From: G963556115 sp963678205
GTDB lineage: Bacteria; Planctomycetota; SZUA-567
Reading direction: 5' to 3'
Assembly: GCA_963678205.1 (NCBI GenBank)
Contig: OY782760.1
Coordinates: forward strand, 2,170,001 to 2,234,000
Length of the DNA: 64,000 nt
Positions within the stretch are counted from its first letter, which is position 1. Every line of letters starts with the position of its first letter. A program made the translations under genes and the position numbers. Positions 55,823 to 64,000 of the stretch are shown here, piece by piece. The notes under the pieces were generated by a model. That model was not told the origin of the DNA and ran no database searches. It saw nothing but the letters and a program-made list of their open reading frames with translations.

Positions 55823-56995
55823 GTGCTAATTAAAGTTTTTCCTCATGGCAAAGGATGTGGCAGTTCATCAATTGAATACCTTCTAAGATTAGATTATCAC
55901 GGTAGAAAAGAAAACCCACCAGAAGTAGTCCGTGGCGATCCACTACTCACCAGAGACCTGATTGACTGCATTGACAGGGAGTGGAAATATACCTCAGGGG
56001 TAATTTCATGGAGTGGTGATGACACCGTCACAGGCGATGATCAAGACGAAGTAATGGAGAATTTCGAAGAAATCGCTTTCGCAGGATTAGAACCAGATCA
56101 GTTCAACATACTCTGGGTACGCCATAGCCATGTTCAACGCTGCGAGCTGCACTTTGTAATACCAAGAATGGAATTATCTACAGGCAATGCATTCAACGCT
56201 TTCCCCCCGGGATGGCAAAAGGACTTTGACCCCATGAGAGACTATGAAAACATCAAGCACGATTGGACACGACCTGATGACCCTGAACGAGCCAGAATGT
56301 TTACCCCAAGCAGTGCTGATCTTATTGAGTCTAGACTCAACCGCTGGGGACAGAACTCATCAAAGTCAGAGAAAGACAAAGCCAGAGATCTTATCAATAA
56401 TTACCTCAAAGAACAAATTGAATGTGGTCTTATAACAAATCGTCCAGACATTATTACTTCACTCAGAGGAGCAGGCTTGGAAATAAACAGAGAGTCAAAA
56501 TTATTCATCACAGTTAAAGACCCAGAGAGTAATGAAAAGATTAGATTCAAAGGAGGAATTTACAATGCAGAATGGAAATCTAAAGAGTTTGACCGAACGA
56601 CTACAGGAAAATCTAGAAGAACAACAACAGAAGACCGAAGGACTATTCAAAAAGAACTTGCAGGTATTAAGCGAGAAATTACAAGAATCATCGAAAAACG
56701 AACTAAATACAATCGAGAACGCTATCAAAATAAAAGCCGAGCAAACGACAAAGAACTTGAAGCAACACTTCAAGAGTATGAACACAGTCTACGGCAAACG
56801 CTGGATATACACAGCTATGATTGGAATAGCAGCAGTTCTGGGAATAACAATAGGCTCATGGTTACTTCTAAAAACAATCACATACAAAATAACAACAAAC
56901 TTGAAGGCACTCGACCAATTAGAGACTCGAATAAAGAAAGCCAATCAGACTCTATATTACTTAGAGAAAGACACTTTCGGAATTTTCTTGATTGA
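55823..56995 (+). CDS. mobA: Relaxase MobA (MbeA-like), ending at an early stop
   Basis: A 390-residue ColE1 MbeA-type relaxase starting with GTG. The N-terminus KVFPHGKGCGSSSIEYLL contains the region of the DNA-linking residue; the catalytic motif WVRHSHVQRCELHFVIPRMEL matches the HEN motif of this class with H and E kept and the Asn replaced by His. MbeA is about 517 residues; here TGA at 56993 ends the frame, but the same frame stays open to 57427, giving 534 codons in all. The last 140 codons are overlapped by mobB in another frame, as in ColE1. Truncation of a non-catalytic tail may or may not matter. Confidence 0.88.
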   Translation: MLIKVFPHGKGCGSSSIEYLLRLDYHGRKENPPEVVRGDPLLTRDLIDCIDREWKYTSGVISWSGDDTVTGDDQDEVMENFEEIAFAGLEPDQFNILWVRHSHVQRCELHFVIPRMELSTGNAFNAFPPGWQKDFDPMRDYENIKHDWTRPDDPERARMFTPSSADLIESRLNRWGQNSSKSEKDKARDLINNYLKEQIECGLITNRPDIITSLRGAGLEINRESKLFITVKDPESNEKIRFKGGIYNAEWKSKEFDRTTTGKSRRTTTEDRRTIQKELAGIKREITRIIEKRTKYNRERYQNKSRANDKELEATLQEYEHSLRQTLDIHSYDWNSSSSGNNNRLMVTSKNNHIQNNNKLEGTRPIRDSNKESQSDSILLRERHFRNFLD

Positions 56996-57092
56996 GGAGA
57001 AAAAAGAAAAATTCATAGTACTGCCAGAGAACATAGAAATAGAGAAGTGGAATTACGGGACACGTCGTTCTCTCAGGCTAATAGAAAAATAA
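56565..57092 (+). CDS. mobB: MobB/MbeB-like membrane protein nested over mobA
   Basis: A 175-residue frame lying over the 3' part of mobA in a different frame. N-terminal half is a long charged coiled coil (LTERLQENLEEQQQKTEG and onward), then one transmembrane helix (IYTAMIGIAAVLGITIGSWL), then a second coil. This order and length match MbeB of ColE1. GGAGG lies 7 bases before ATG 56565. It is thought to stabilise the relaxase at the membrane. Confidence 0.82.
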   Translation: MQNGNLKSLTERLQENLEEQQQKTEGLFKKNLQVLSEKLQESSKNELNTIENAIKIKAEQTTKNLKQHFKSMNTVYGKRWIYTAMIGIAAVLGITIGSWLLLKTITYKITTNLKALDQLETRIKKANQTLYYLEKDTFGIFLIEEKKEKFIVLPENIEIEKWNYGTRRSLRLIEK

Positions 57093-57427
57093 GTAATATA
57101 AATGATATTCCGCTTTCAAATAACGAAAGCAATTCCAATAACTCAATTACAGGAGAAACAACAAATGGAAAAGACAGAACTAGAAACAATCGTAATGGGA
57201 ATCATTACCTCAATCGAGAAGGACATCAACGATTGGAAGGAGTTAGAAAGCTTAAAGATTTCAGATTTGCAGAAGCAATTCAGGGATCTCTTAGAGCAAT
57301 TGCAGGAATTAGACAGATTACAAGTAAGGTTACAGAACATATTAAGAGAATTATACTCAACATCAATACGACTAGAAAAACTATAACTCGTAACCAATCT
57401 CATAGTTCTCGGGGTATAGAAAGGTAA
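56996..57427 (+). pseudogene. In-frame continuation of mobA after the stop
   Basis: The relaxase frame resumes directly after TGA 56993 and stays open for 143 codons. It is rich in Arg, Asn and Glu (GNHYLNREGHQRLEGVRKLK) as in the C-terminal tail of MbeA. If the TGA was TGG, the full protein would be 534 residues. It also overlaps mobB and mobD, which constrain it, so its openness could be a by-product of overlap. Confidence 0.5.
57165..57386 (+). CDS. mobD: MobD/MbeD-like small coiled-coil protein
   Basis: A 73-residue protein, almost all coiled coil (SDLQKQFRDLLEQLQELDRL) matching MbeD of ColE1 in size and character. ATG 57165 follows ACAGGAGAAACA; further in-frame starts upstream to 57102 lack a ribosome site. 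It lies over the continuing mobA frame. MbeD is linked with entry exclusion or mobilisation support. Confidence 0.7.
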   Translation: MEKTELETIVMGIITSIEKDINDWKELESLKISDLQKQFRDLLEQLQELDRLQVRLQNILRELYSTSIRLEKL

Positions 57428-57539
57428 TAATCAGTCAGCAATAATTTGCTGGTTGAATTATAGTTTTTAGGGAGTCTGTAAATAATTTGTGTAAGTACAG
57501 AGATTAAGCTTCAAGGTAGTCTTCCTTAACAATTAAAAG

Positions 57540-57998
57540 CTATGAGTATATTACACCCCAGTTGCGAATTTTGCAAGTCCATTTTTTCTCGATATTCTGT
57601 ACTCCGAGATAAATAGATTTTAACAGACTATTTTCATGAGGAAATATCCCTTTGGTTTTAGTAAATTTACGACAAATCCGATTGAAACTTTCAATGGAAT
57701 TTGTCGTATAAATAAGACAGCGTAGTTCTGAAGAATAATCCCAGAAAGTCGACAATTCTGACCAGTTCTTCTTCCAAAATTTACCGATGTATTCATACTT
57801 ACTACCCCAGCGGTCTATAAAAATATCAAGCTCAGCTCTACCATTAGCTTCATCTTTGGCGGTATAAATAGCTTTCAGGTCTGCACAAACCGCTTTCATG
57901 TCTTTATGGCAGACATGCTTTACAGAGTTTCTAATTTGATGCACTATGCATTTTTGATTGTCGCTCTGCGGATAGGCTGCAGTGATAGCATTGTACAG
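57540..57998 (-). mobile_element. Truncated IS256-family transposase
   Basis: The minus strand encodes NAITAAYPQSDNQKCIVHQI and on through IYTTNSIESFNRICRKFTKT to WTCKIRNWGVIYS, the C-terminal third of IS256-type transposases, including the late catalytic Glu in NSIESFNR. The 5' two thirds are missing beyond about 57998, and the C-terminal end is shorter than usual. No terminal inverted repeats were found. It marks the far side of the mobilisable element. Confidence 0.88.
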
Positions 57999-58516
57999 TA
58001 TACAGTTAGTTTTCAGGTATCTAATTTTTTAGCGAACAGCAAAGTATAAATTAATTAAGAGCAAATAAGAGTATTTATGAATTTTTAATTAGCTGAAATC
58101 AAATTTTTGTGCCCGAACACAAAATTAATTAGTATTTATATGTTTTCTTAACGAGTGTTTATTCATAAATGTATGAAATAATGTGTGTTTTTTTTAAACG
58201 ATATTTTATTTTATATTAAATTTTTATATTGCATAAATCGTATAACTTATTTATATATTTGATGTTTTGTGTTACAGTGTTGGCTTGAAGTATTAGAAAT
58301 AAAATTTATTTTTTAAATAAATTTGCTTAAGATAATATATACGATAAAATATAAGCACAGTAACTGTGTTCAAGCACATTTTATCTATGATTGATTATAT
58401 TTGAAAGTATTTTGGATAAATATAGTACTTATTTATTAAATAGTTTATTATTTTAATGTTATTTATTTAAATAACGTAAATAGTTTTTTTGCTCATATTG
58501 TAAAGGATTATTAGTA
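57999..58516. promoter_or_regulatory. Upstream region of third importer with a dyad
   Basis: About 500 very AT-rich bases. CACAGT-A-ACTGTG at 58356-58368 is a 13-bp perfect inverted repeat 148 bases before the binding-protein gene and is the best operator candidate for the downstream LacI protein. Nothing else stands out. Confidence 0.35.
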
Positions 58517-59434
58517 ATGAAAAACAAATTTTTTGCTTTGTTAACATTGTGCTCTTTAGTGTTTGCTTTCTCTTTTACTGCTTCAGCAGCAGATAAATTG
58601 AAAGTTGGTGCTGTGTTGCTTACTCGTGAACATGTTTTTTGGAATATTCTTGAAGAAAACCTTATTAAAGCAGCAGAGAAGTATAACATTGATTTAGTAG
58701 TTGTTGATGGTAAGGCAAGTAGTGATGTTCAGTATGGACAAGTTCAAGATTTTATTACTCAAGGTGTTGATGCAATAGTTTTATCTCCTGCATCGTCTGC
58801 TGGTTCAAAGGCTGCATCTGATCTTGCAAAAGAAGCAGGGATTCCAGTTTTTTGTTTAAATATTAAATCAGATGGAGATTTTGTTACTTTTGTTGGAACA
58901 GATGAAATTAAGGGTGGTCAATTGGCAGGTGAGTTTGTTGCAAAAGCTCTTGGTGGTAAAGGTAAAACAGCAATAATAACTTATGATGAAATAGAGCAAT
59001 GCACATGGAGAGCTGATGGGTTTAAGAGTGTCTTAAAAGAATACCCAAATATTGAAGTAGTTTCTGAAATGACCTATTCAGGTGATGTTAATAAAGCTGC
59101 TTCTGTTACACAGGATTTTTTGACTCAGTTCCCTAATTTAGATTATATTTTTGCTGTTGGTGATCCTGCTGCTGTAGCTGCTGTTGAGACAATTAAAGGT
59201 AGTGGTATGAATGTTAAAGTAGTTGGCTATGATGGCAATCCTGAAGCAGTTAGTGGAATTAAAAAAGATGGTAAGGTATGGAAAGCTGATATTGCTCAAG
59301 ATCCTGCTGGTTCGGCTGATAAAATGTTAAAGGTAGTAACAGATTATTTACGTGATAATAAAAAGCCAGCTGAAGAAATTCTAATCTCTCCATATGTAAT
59401 TGATTCTGATTATATTAAAAAGAACGGCCTATAA
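58517..59434 (+). CDS. Sugar ABC transporter periplasmic binding protein (third importer)
   Basis: A 305-residue RbsB/AlsB-type protein with a Sec signal peptide (FFALLTLCSLVFAFSF, cleavage after ASA). Mature start DKLKVGAVLLTREHVFW; hinge-side VVGYDGNPEAV. First gene of an operon with ATPase, permease, LacI regulator and an inositol-monophosphatase-family gene. The IMPase neighbour could hint at a polyol or inositol ligand, but this is weak. AAAGGATT ribosome site. Confidence 0.9.
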   Translation: MKNKFFALLTLCSLVFAFSFTASAADKLKVGAVLLTREHVFWNILEENLIKAAEKYNIDLVVVDGKASSDVQYGQVQDFITQGVDAIVLSPASSAGSKAASDLAKEAGIPVFCLNIKSDGDFVTFVGTDEIKGGQLAGEFVAKALGGKGKTAIITYDEIEQCTWRADGFKSVLKEYPNIEVVSEMTYSGDVNKAASVTQDFLTQFPNLDYIFAVGDPAAVAAVETIKGSGMNVKVVGYDGNPEAVSGIKKDGKVWKADIAQDPAGSADKMLKVVTDYLRDNKKPAEEILISPYVIDSDYIKKNGL

Positions 59435-59476
59435 TGCAGGAGAATATCTGTTAGGTAAGCAACAAATTTTTAAATT

Positions 59477-59515
59477 AACTAACCTTTTCATATGTTTTTA
59501 TTGAAAAGGTTAGTT
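59477..59515 (+). terminator. Hairpin between binding-protein and ATPase genes
   Basis: Perfect 14-bp stem AACTAACCTTTTCA/TGAAAAGGTTAGTT with an 11-base loop, in the 105-base gap. Same position as the hairpins in the other importer operons. Confidence 0.7.
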
Positions 59516-59539
59516 TAGAGTTTAGGTGGAGGATGTATC

Positions 59540-61033
59540 TTGAAACAAGAACCTGTTATTCGAATGCAAAATATTGGAAAATCCTTTCCTGGTGTTAGAG
59601 CACTTAATGATATAAATATTGATTTTTATCCAGGAGAGGTGCATATATTATTAGGCGAGAATGGTGCTGGGAAGTCAACATTAATTAAAATTTTATCTGG
59701 TGTATATCAGCAAGATGAGGGTAAGTTTTTCTACAAGGAAAAAGAAGAGATCTTTTATACTCCTGTTCAGGCATTAAATCAAGGAATATCAACGATACAT
59801 CAAGAATTAAGTGTTGTACCTGATTTGACAGTAGCTGAAAATATTTTTTTAGGGTCTGAAAAACGAAAACACAAGTTTTTTTTAAATAAGAAGTTAATGA
59901 ACGATGAGGCTGCAAAATACATTAAAAAAATAGGGGTATATATTGATCCTGCGAAAATTATTTCAGAATTAAGTATTGCTGAAATGCAAATGGTTGAAAT
60001 TGTAAAATCTATTTCTCAAGAAGCTTCAGTTGTAATTATGGATGAACCTACAGCATCTTTATCTGAACATGAAGTTTCATCATTATTTAAAATTATTAGA
60101 ACATTAAAAAAGCATAATGTTGCAATAATATATATTTCTCACAGATTGAAAGAACTTTTTGAAATTGGTGATAAAATTACTGTTATTAAAGATGGTGAGA
60201 TGGTTAAAACTCTTAATGTTAATGATACTAATGAAGATGAATTAATTTCATTAATGGTTGGTAGAGAGATTACAAAATTCTTTAATAAAAAAGAACATGT
60301 AACGAATCAAGAAGTTTTAGAGGTTAAAGAGTTATGCAAAAAAAATTGTTATAAAAATATTTCTTTTTCATTAAAAAAAGGAGAAGTACTTGGGATTTCT
60401 GGCTTAGTTGGATCAGGAAGAACTGAGGTACTTCTTAGTATCTTTGGTGCTATGCAATATGATAGTGGTGAAGTCTTGCTACATGATAAAGTCGTAAAAT
60501 TTAAAAATCCAGCACAAGCAATTAAACATAAGTTAGGACTTGTTCCAGAGAATAGGAAAACTCAGGGAGTTTTAATTGATGAAACAGTAATGAATAATAT
60601 TACATTACCTAACTTACGTAATAATTTAAAAGGTATTTTTCTTAATAAACCTTGGGAAAAGAAAGTTTCAGCAAGATTTATTAAGAATTTAAATATTAAA
60701 ACACCATCATCTGATACATTAGTAAAGAATCTAAGTGGTGGTAATCAGCAAAAGATTTCTCTCGCGAAGTGGCTTGCAGCAAATATTGATATTTTGTTGT
60801 TAGATGAGCCTACGCATGGGATTGATGTAAATGCAAAGTCAGAGATTTACTCTTTAATTAATGAGTATACAGTTAATGGAGGGAGTGTTATACTTGTCTC
60901 TTCTGAATTACCAGAAATTTTGGGTATTTGTGATAGAGTTGTTGTTATGAGATTGGGAGAAGTATCTAAAATACTACCTATAAATGAATGTGATGAAGAA
61001 ACAATTATGAAGTTTTCTAGTATTAGTGACTAA
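59540..61033 (+). CDS. Sugar ABC transporter ATPase (third importer, TTG start)
   Basis: A 497-residue tandem ATPase. First domain: GENGAGKST, ELSIAEMQMVEIVKSI, VIMDEPTASL, YISHRLKE. Second: GSGRTEVLLSIF, LSGGNQQKI, LDEPTHGIDVN. It begins with TTG, with GGAGG 8 bases upstream; no nearer ATG exists at the conserved N-terminus. It is followed after 15 bases by the permease gene. Confidence 0.93.
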   Translation: MKQEPVIRMQNIGKSFPGVRALNDINIDFYPGEVHILLGENGAGKSTLIKILSGVYQQDEGKFFYKEKEEIFYTPVQALNQGISTIHQELSVVPDLTVAENIFLGSEKRKHKFFLNKKLMNDEAAKYIKKIGVYIDPAKIISELSIAEMQMVEIVKSISQEASVVIMDEPTASLSEHEVSSLFKIIRTLKKHNVAIIYISHRLKELFEIGDKITVIKDGEMVKTLNVNDTNEDELISLMVGREITKFFNKKEHVTNQEVLEVKELCKKNCYKNISFSLKKGEVLGISGLVGSGRTEVLLSIFGAMQYDSGEVLLHDKVVKFKNPAQAIKHKLGLVPENRKTQGVLIDETVMNNITLPNLRNNLKGIFLNKPWEKKVSARFIKNLNIKTPSSDTLVKNLSGGNQQKISLAKWLAANIDILLLDEPTHGIDVNAKSEIYSLINEYTVNGGSVILVSSELPEILGICDRVVVMRLGEVSKILPINECDEETIMKFSSISD

Positions 61034-61048
61034 AATGAAGGTGAATAA

Positions 61049-62026
61049 ATGAATAGTATTACAAATTCTAATAATAAAATAAGTAAATTTCTTGTAGATA
61101 ATATATTGGTTCTTTTTTTAGTGATTCTTTGTGTGGTAATTACTATCAATGAACCCCGTTTTATATCCCCACTTAATTTGATGAATGTTTTAATACAGGT
61201 TTCAATTAATATGCTTTTAGCTACAGGTATGACTTTTGTTATTCTTACTGGGGGAATTGATTTATCTGTTGGTTCGGTGGCGGCATTAGCCGGTGTCGTT
61301 GTTGCAATTGTTATTAAACATATTGGTGAAGTTTCAATAATAAACTCTGTATTAATAATATTTTCTGTAAGTGTTATTGTTGGTGGCGTCTGTGGGGGAA
61401 TTTGTGCTTTTTCTATAACAAGATTAAAAGTTGCTCCGTTTATTGCTACATTGGCAATGTTTTCTATGGCTCGTGGTTTTGGTTACGTAATAAGTGATGG
61501 TCGACCAGTTTTCCAGCTTGCTGATAATTTCAAATGGTTAGGACAACATAGATTATTTGATTCATTGCCAGTTTTGGTGACACTTGTTATTATTCTTGTT
61601 GCTGTAGTTTATATTATTTTCACTCGTATACCATATGGACGTTATTTGTTTTCTGTTGGTAGCAATGAAGATGTTTCATTTTTAAGTGGTGTTAATGTAA
61701 ATTTTGTTAAAGCATCAGCATATATTGTAAGCGGAATATTAGCAGCTTTAGGCGGATGTTGTTTAGCTTCAAAGTTAGGTACAGGTCAACCTGCTGCAGC
61801 TTCTGGTTATGAATTAACTGCAATTGCTGCTGTTGTTCTTGGTGGCACAAGTTTGAATGGTGGTAAAGGTGGAATTATTAAGACAGCTATTGGCGTATTA
61901 ACAATAGGTATTATTAATAATGGTTTAAACTTATTAGGCGTTTCTTCATATTGGCAGACTATAACTATGGGAGCAATTATCTTATTAGCAGTTGTATTAG
62001 ATAATTATAAAGTTAGAGCAAAGTAG
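61049..62026 (+). CDS. Sugar ABC transporter permease (third importer)
   Basis: A 325-residue BPD_transp_2 permease with about ten hydrophobic segments. GGIDLSVGSVAALAG sits near residue 70 and GGTSLNGGKGGIIK near 270. GAAGGTG precedes the ATG. Completes the third importer. Confidence 0.92.
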   Translation: MNSITNSNNKISKFLVDNILVLFLVILCVVITINEPRFISPLNLMNVLIQVSINMLLATGMTFVILTGGIDLSVGSVAALAGVVVAIVIKHIGEVSIINSVLIIFSVSVIVGGVCGGICAFSITRLKVAPFIATLAMFSMARGFGYVISDGRPVFQLADNFKWLGQHRLFDSLPVLVTLVIILVAVVYIIFTRIPYGRYLFSVGSNEDVSFLSGVNVNFVKASAYIVSGILAALGGCCLASKLGTGQPAAASGYELTAIAAVVLGGTSLNGGKGGIIKTAIGVLTIGIINNGLNLLGVSSYWQTITMGAIILLAVVLDNYKVRAK

Positions 62027-62121
62027 ATTTCATTTTTATTGTAATTATATTTGAAATCATGACGATAAAGCATAAAATTAAAATGTTTTTTCTATTTTCC
62101 TATTTGTAATATTGAGGATTT

Positions 62122-63147
62122 ATGGCACTTACAATTAGTAAAATTGCCGAATTAGCTAACGTATCAAGAGGTACTGTTGATAGAGTTATTCATAACAGGC
62201 CTAATGTTAGCAAAAAAGCAAAAGATAGAGTGTTAAAAATTATTGATGAATTGGGGTATACTCCTAATCTTGCAGCAAAAGCTCTTGTTAGCAAAAATAA
62301 AGGTTTGCTTTTTAGTGTTGTTATGGCACCAGATTTTAATCCTTTTGTCTCTGATGTAAAAAAAGGTGTTGAGAATGCTTATAATGAATATAAAAGCTTT
62401 GGGGTTGAAGTAGATATTGAAGTTATTAATACCTTGAATGCTGAAGAACAATTAAAGATTCTTGATAAGCTTGAAAGACAAGGAGTCCGTGGAATTGCAA
62501 TAGTGCCAATTGCTTGTGATCTTATAGTACAACGCATAAATCAACTAATAGAAAAGGGCATTGATGTTGTGACTTTTAATTCAGATATAAAAGGAACAAA
62601 TAGATTATGCTTTGTTGGGCAGGATAATGAAAAAGCCGGGAAAGTCGCTTTTGAACTAATGGAGAATATTGTCCCTAAAGATAGTAAGGTTGGTGTTATT
62701 ATTAGTTCATTAAATCTTGAGTGTCATCAAAATAGACTTACCGGCTTTGTTGCTAAACTTAGCGCTTCAAAGTCAGGTCTGAAAACTGTAGCAATAAATG
62801 AAAACCAGGATAAAGATGAACTTTCATATGATTTAGTAATGTCTTTTTGTAAGAATAATCCTGATTTGAAAGGAATTTATGTTACTGGTGGTGGAGTTAC
62901 TGGTGTTGGTAATGCCTTGAAAGAGTGTAATATGCATAATAAAGTTAAGGTTATTAGCCATGACATTGTAGCTCCTGTCATAAAACTTATGAAAGAGGGG
63001 ATAATAAAGTTTACTATAGGGCAGGATCCGTATACACAAGGAGCGCAGCCTGTAAAAATTTTATTTGATTATATTTTTAAAAAAATACCCCCAGAAAAAG
63101 AAGTTTTTTATACTGGAGTTGATATTAGAACTCTAGAAAGTTTATAG
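62122..63147 (+). CDS. LacI-family regulator in the third importer operon
   Basis: A 341-residue regulator: helix-turn-helix ISKIAELANVSRGTVDRVIH at the N-terminus, hinge near residue 50, then a sugar-binding domain resembling RbsB-like proteins (VEIDIEVIN, RLTGFVAKL, HDIVAPVIKLM). The SRGTVDRVIHNRP helix marks the subgroup that regulates adjacent ribose-type importers. Unlike the 2-kb LacI gene it lies at the end of its operon, so it is probably co-expressed with what it controls. Its last codons form the left arm of the large hairpin at 63138. Confidence 0.9.
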   Translation: MALTISKIAELANVSRGTVDRVIHNRPNVSKKAKDRVLKIIDELGYTPNLAAKALVSKNKGLLFSVVMAPDFNPFVSDVKKGVENAYNEYKSFGVEVDIEVINTLNAEEQLKILDKLERQGVRGIAIVPIACDLIVQRINQLIEKGIDVVTFNSDIKGTNRLCFVGQDNEKAGKVAFELMENIVPKDSKVGVIISSLNLECHQNRLTGFVAKLSASKSGLKTVAINENQDKDELSYDLVMSFCKNNPDLKGIYVTGGGVTGVGNALKECNMHNKVKVISHDIVAPVIKLMKEGIIKFTIGQDPYTQGAQPVKILFDYIFKKIPPEKEVFYTGVDIRTLESL

Positions 63148-63205
63148 AAAACAAAATAACAACCAGTTTTATTAAACTGGTTGTTATTTTGTTTTCTATA
63201 AACTT
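63138..63205 (+). terminator. 32-bp perfect hairpin overlapping the lacI stop codon
   Basis: Bases 63138-63169 are exactly complementary to 63174-63205, leaving a 4-base loop (TATT). The left arm includes the last three codons and the TAG stop of the LacI gene. No T-run follows. It would be a very stable RNA structure; termination, message protection or an RNase III-type cleavage site are all possible. Confidence 0.8.
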
Positions 63206-63259
63206 AAGTATGTATTTTTTTTATTTGAGCTATTTTATAAATATATGGAGTTTATAATT

Positions 63260-64000
63260 ATGTTGGAGGTAGCAAAAGAGGTTGTGGAACTTGCAGGTAA
63301 AGTGCATAATGAGTATTATGGTCGATTATTAAAAGTTGATGAAAAGCTAAAAAATGACATTAAATTAGAAGTAGATAAAATTTCTGAAAAAATTATGATT
63401 GATACAATCCTGAAAAGATTTCCTAGCCATTCTATTCTTAGTGAAGAGTGTGGTACAATTGATAACGACAGAGATTATTTATGGATTGTTGATCCTTTAG
63501 ATGGTACTATTAATTATTATTATGGTATTCCATACTTTTGTTCCAGTGCCGCTTGTTATAAAAAAGTAAATAGAAATGGTACATTATCAAATGAATTATC
63601 TGATTTTGCAATACCAGTTTGTGGCGCAATATATTCGGTATTAACAAATGAATTGTTTTATGCTGAAGTAGGTAAAGGGGCTTTTTTAAATAATACTAGA
63701 ATAAAAGTTTCTAGTGAGCAAGATTTGAGTGAGTGCATTGCTGTTACTGGTATGGGAAGGACACGTGTGTCTTCCGAAAAACTATTTGATGGTGAAAATG
63801 CTCTTGCTAAAAAGATACGGAAAATTAGATGTATGGGGGCTGCTGCGTATGACATTGCTAATCTTGCGTGTGGAAGGTTTAATATGTTTTTTATGAGAGG
63901 TATTAGTATTTGGGATTTTGCAGCTTCTGCTATAATTGCTAGTGAAGCTGGAGCTGAAGTTAGTGCTTATGAGTATGAAAAAGGGAAATGGGATGTTGTT
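63260..64000 (+). CDS. Inositol-monophosphatase-family protein (3' end cut by window)
   Basis: 247 codons from ATG 63260 stay open to the window end. GGAG lies 9 bases upstream. Metal-site motifs of the IMPase/FBPase family are present: SEECGTID with the motif Glu, WIVDPLDGTINYYYG (canonical WxVDPLDGT), and SIWDFAASAIIA (WDxAAG-like). Members hydrolyse phosphate from inositol, sugars or nucleotides with Mg2+. The family is normally about 260-270 residues, so little is missing. Its neighbour is a LacI/ABC importer operon, suggesting a phosphatase for a derivative of that sugar or polyol. Confidence 0.88.
   Translation, partial: MLEVAKEVVELAGKVHNEYYGRLLKVDEKLKNDIKLEVDKISEKIMIDTILKRFPSHSILSEECGTIDNDRDYLWIVDPLDGTINYYYGIPYFCSSAACYKKVNRNGTLSNELSDFAIPVCGAIYSVLTNELFYAEVGKGAFLNNTRIKVSSEQDLSECIAVTGMGRTRVSSEKLFDGENALAKKIRKIRCMGAAAYDIANLACGRFNMFFMRGISIWDFAASAIIASEAGAEVSAYEYEKGKWDVV

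Noticed and set aside
1..64000. CRISPR arrays, rRNA genes or riboswitches.
   Set aside because: No regularly spaced repeats, rRNA sequence or recognisable aptamer was seen in any gap; large gaps were read on both strands by eye only.

Overview
The window is an AT-rich bacterial chromosome segment (about 36% G+C by eye), dense in genes for uptake and oxidation of sugars, polyols and sugar acids. It holds three ribose-type ABC importers, one TRAP importer, one GntP permease, six alcohol or polyol dehydrogenase genes, three short-chain dehydrogenases, an FGGY kinase and many local regulators (two LacI, two GntR/FadR, one RpiR, one HxlR). Sec-type signal peptides on the binding proteins, a TRAP system, sigma-54-type signalling and hybrid histidine kinases point to a Gram-negative, probably anaerobic or fermentative organism. 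The phylum cannot be fixed from this sequence. The decayed integrase and the ErcA/hybrid-kinase pair would fit the PVC group or Desulfobacterota, and the mobilisation genes are of ColE1 type.

Layout: 0-1.1 kb, end of a fucose-isomerase-like gene, then an EF-hand protein. 2-7 kb, a LacI regulator divergent from a binding protein/ATPase/permease operon. 7.3-11.2 kb, dehydrogenases, a HAD protein lacking its nucleophile, and a xylitol/sorbitol dehydrogenase that recurs almost unchanged at 32 kb. 11.3-14.1 kb, ercA and a PAS hybrid kinase. 14.6-20.2 kb, GntR, a metallo-beta-lactamase-fold enzyme, GntP permease, a TPR protein and a xylulokinase-like kinase. 20.5-21.7 kb, a flavodoxin-ferredoxin protein and HxlR. 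21.8-26.4 kb (minus), transaldolase-iolB-mmsA with an RpiR regulator. 28.3-31.4 kb, a sigma-54 response regulator coupled to a kinase whose N-terminus is a sugar-ABC ATPase domain. 32-37 kb, the duplicated dehydrogenase and a second ABC importer. 37-40.6 kb, three more dehydrogenases. 40.9-43.5 kb, a minus-strand cluster of decayed genes among small membrane-protein genes. 43.7-49.9 kb, GntR, TRAP importer, 2-hydroxyacid dehydrogenase and a DHDPS/NAL-family lyase. 50-53.8 kb, decayed fragments and a large repeat protein. 54.2-58 kb, remains of an integrated ColE1-type mobilisable element at a tRNA-Asn fragment, plus an IS256 remnant. 58.5-64 kb, a third ABC importer, LacI and an inositol-monophosphatase-family gene cut by the window end.

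The genes read as successive substrate modules, each pairing an importer with oxidoreductases, an isomerase, kinase or aldolase, and its own regulator. A hairpin follows the binding-protein gene in all four importer operons that have one, probably to set the binding protein above the membrane components. The most novel item is the ABC ATPase-PAS-histidine kinase fusion with its sigma-54 regulator: a possible sensor that reads sugar-transporter state directly. Other points of interest are the transaldolase/IolB/CoA-acylating dehydrogenase cluster, the silent-only divergence of the duplicated dehydrogenase, the nested mobilisation genes, and a 32-bp perfect hairpin overlapping a stop codon.
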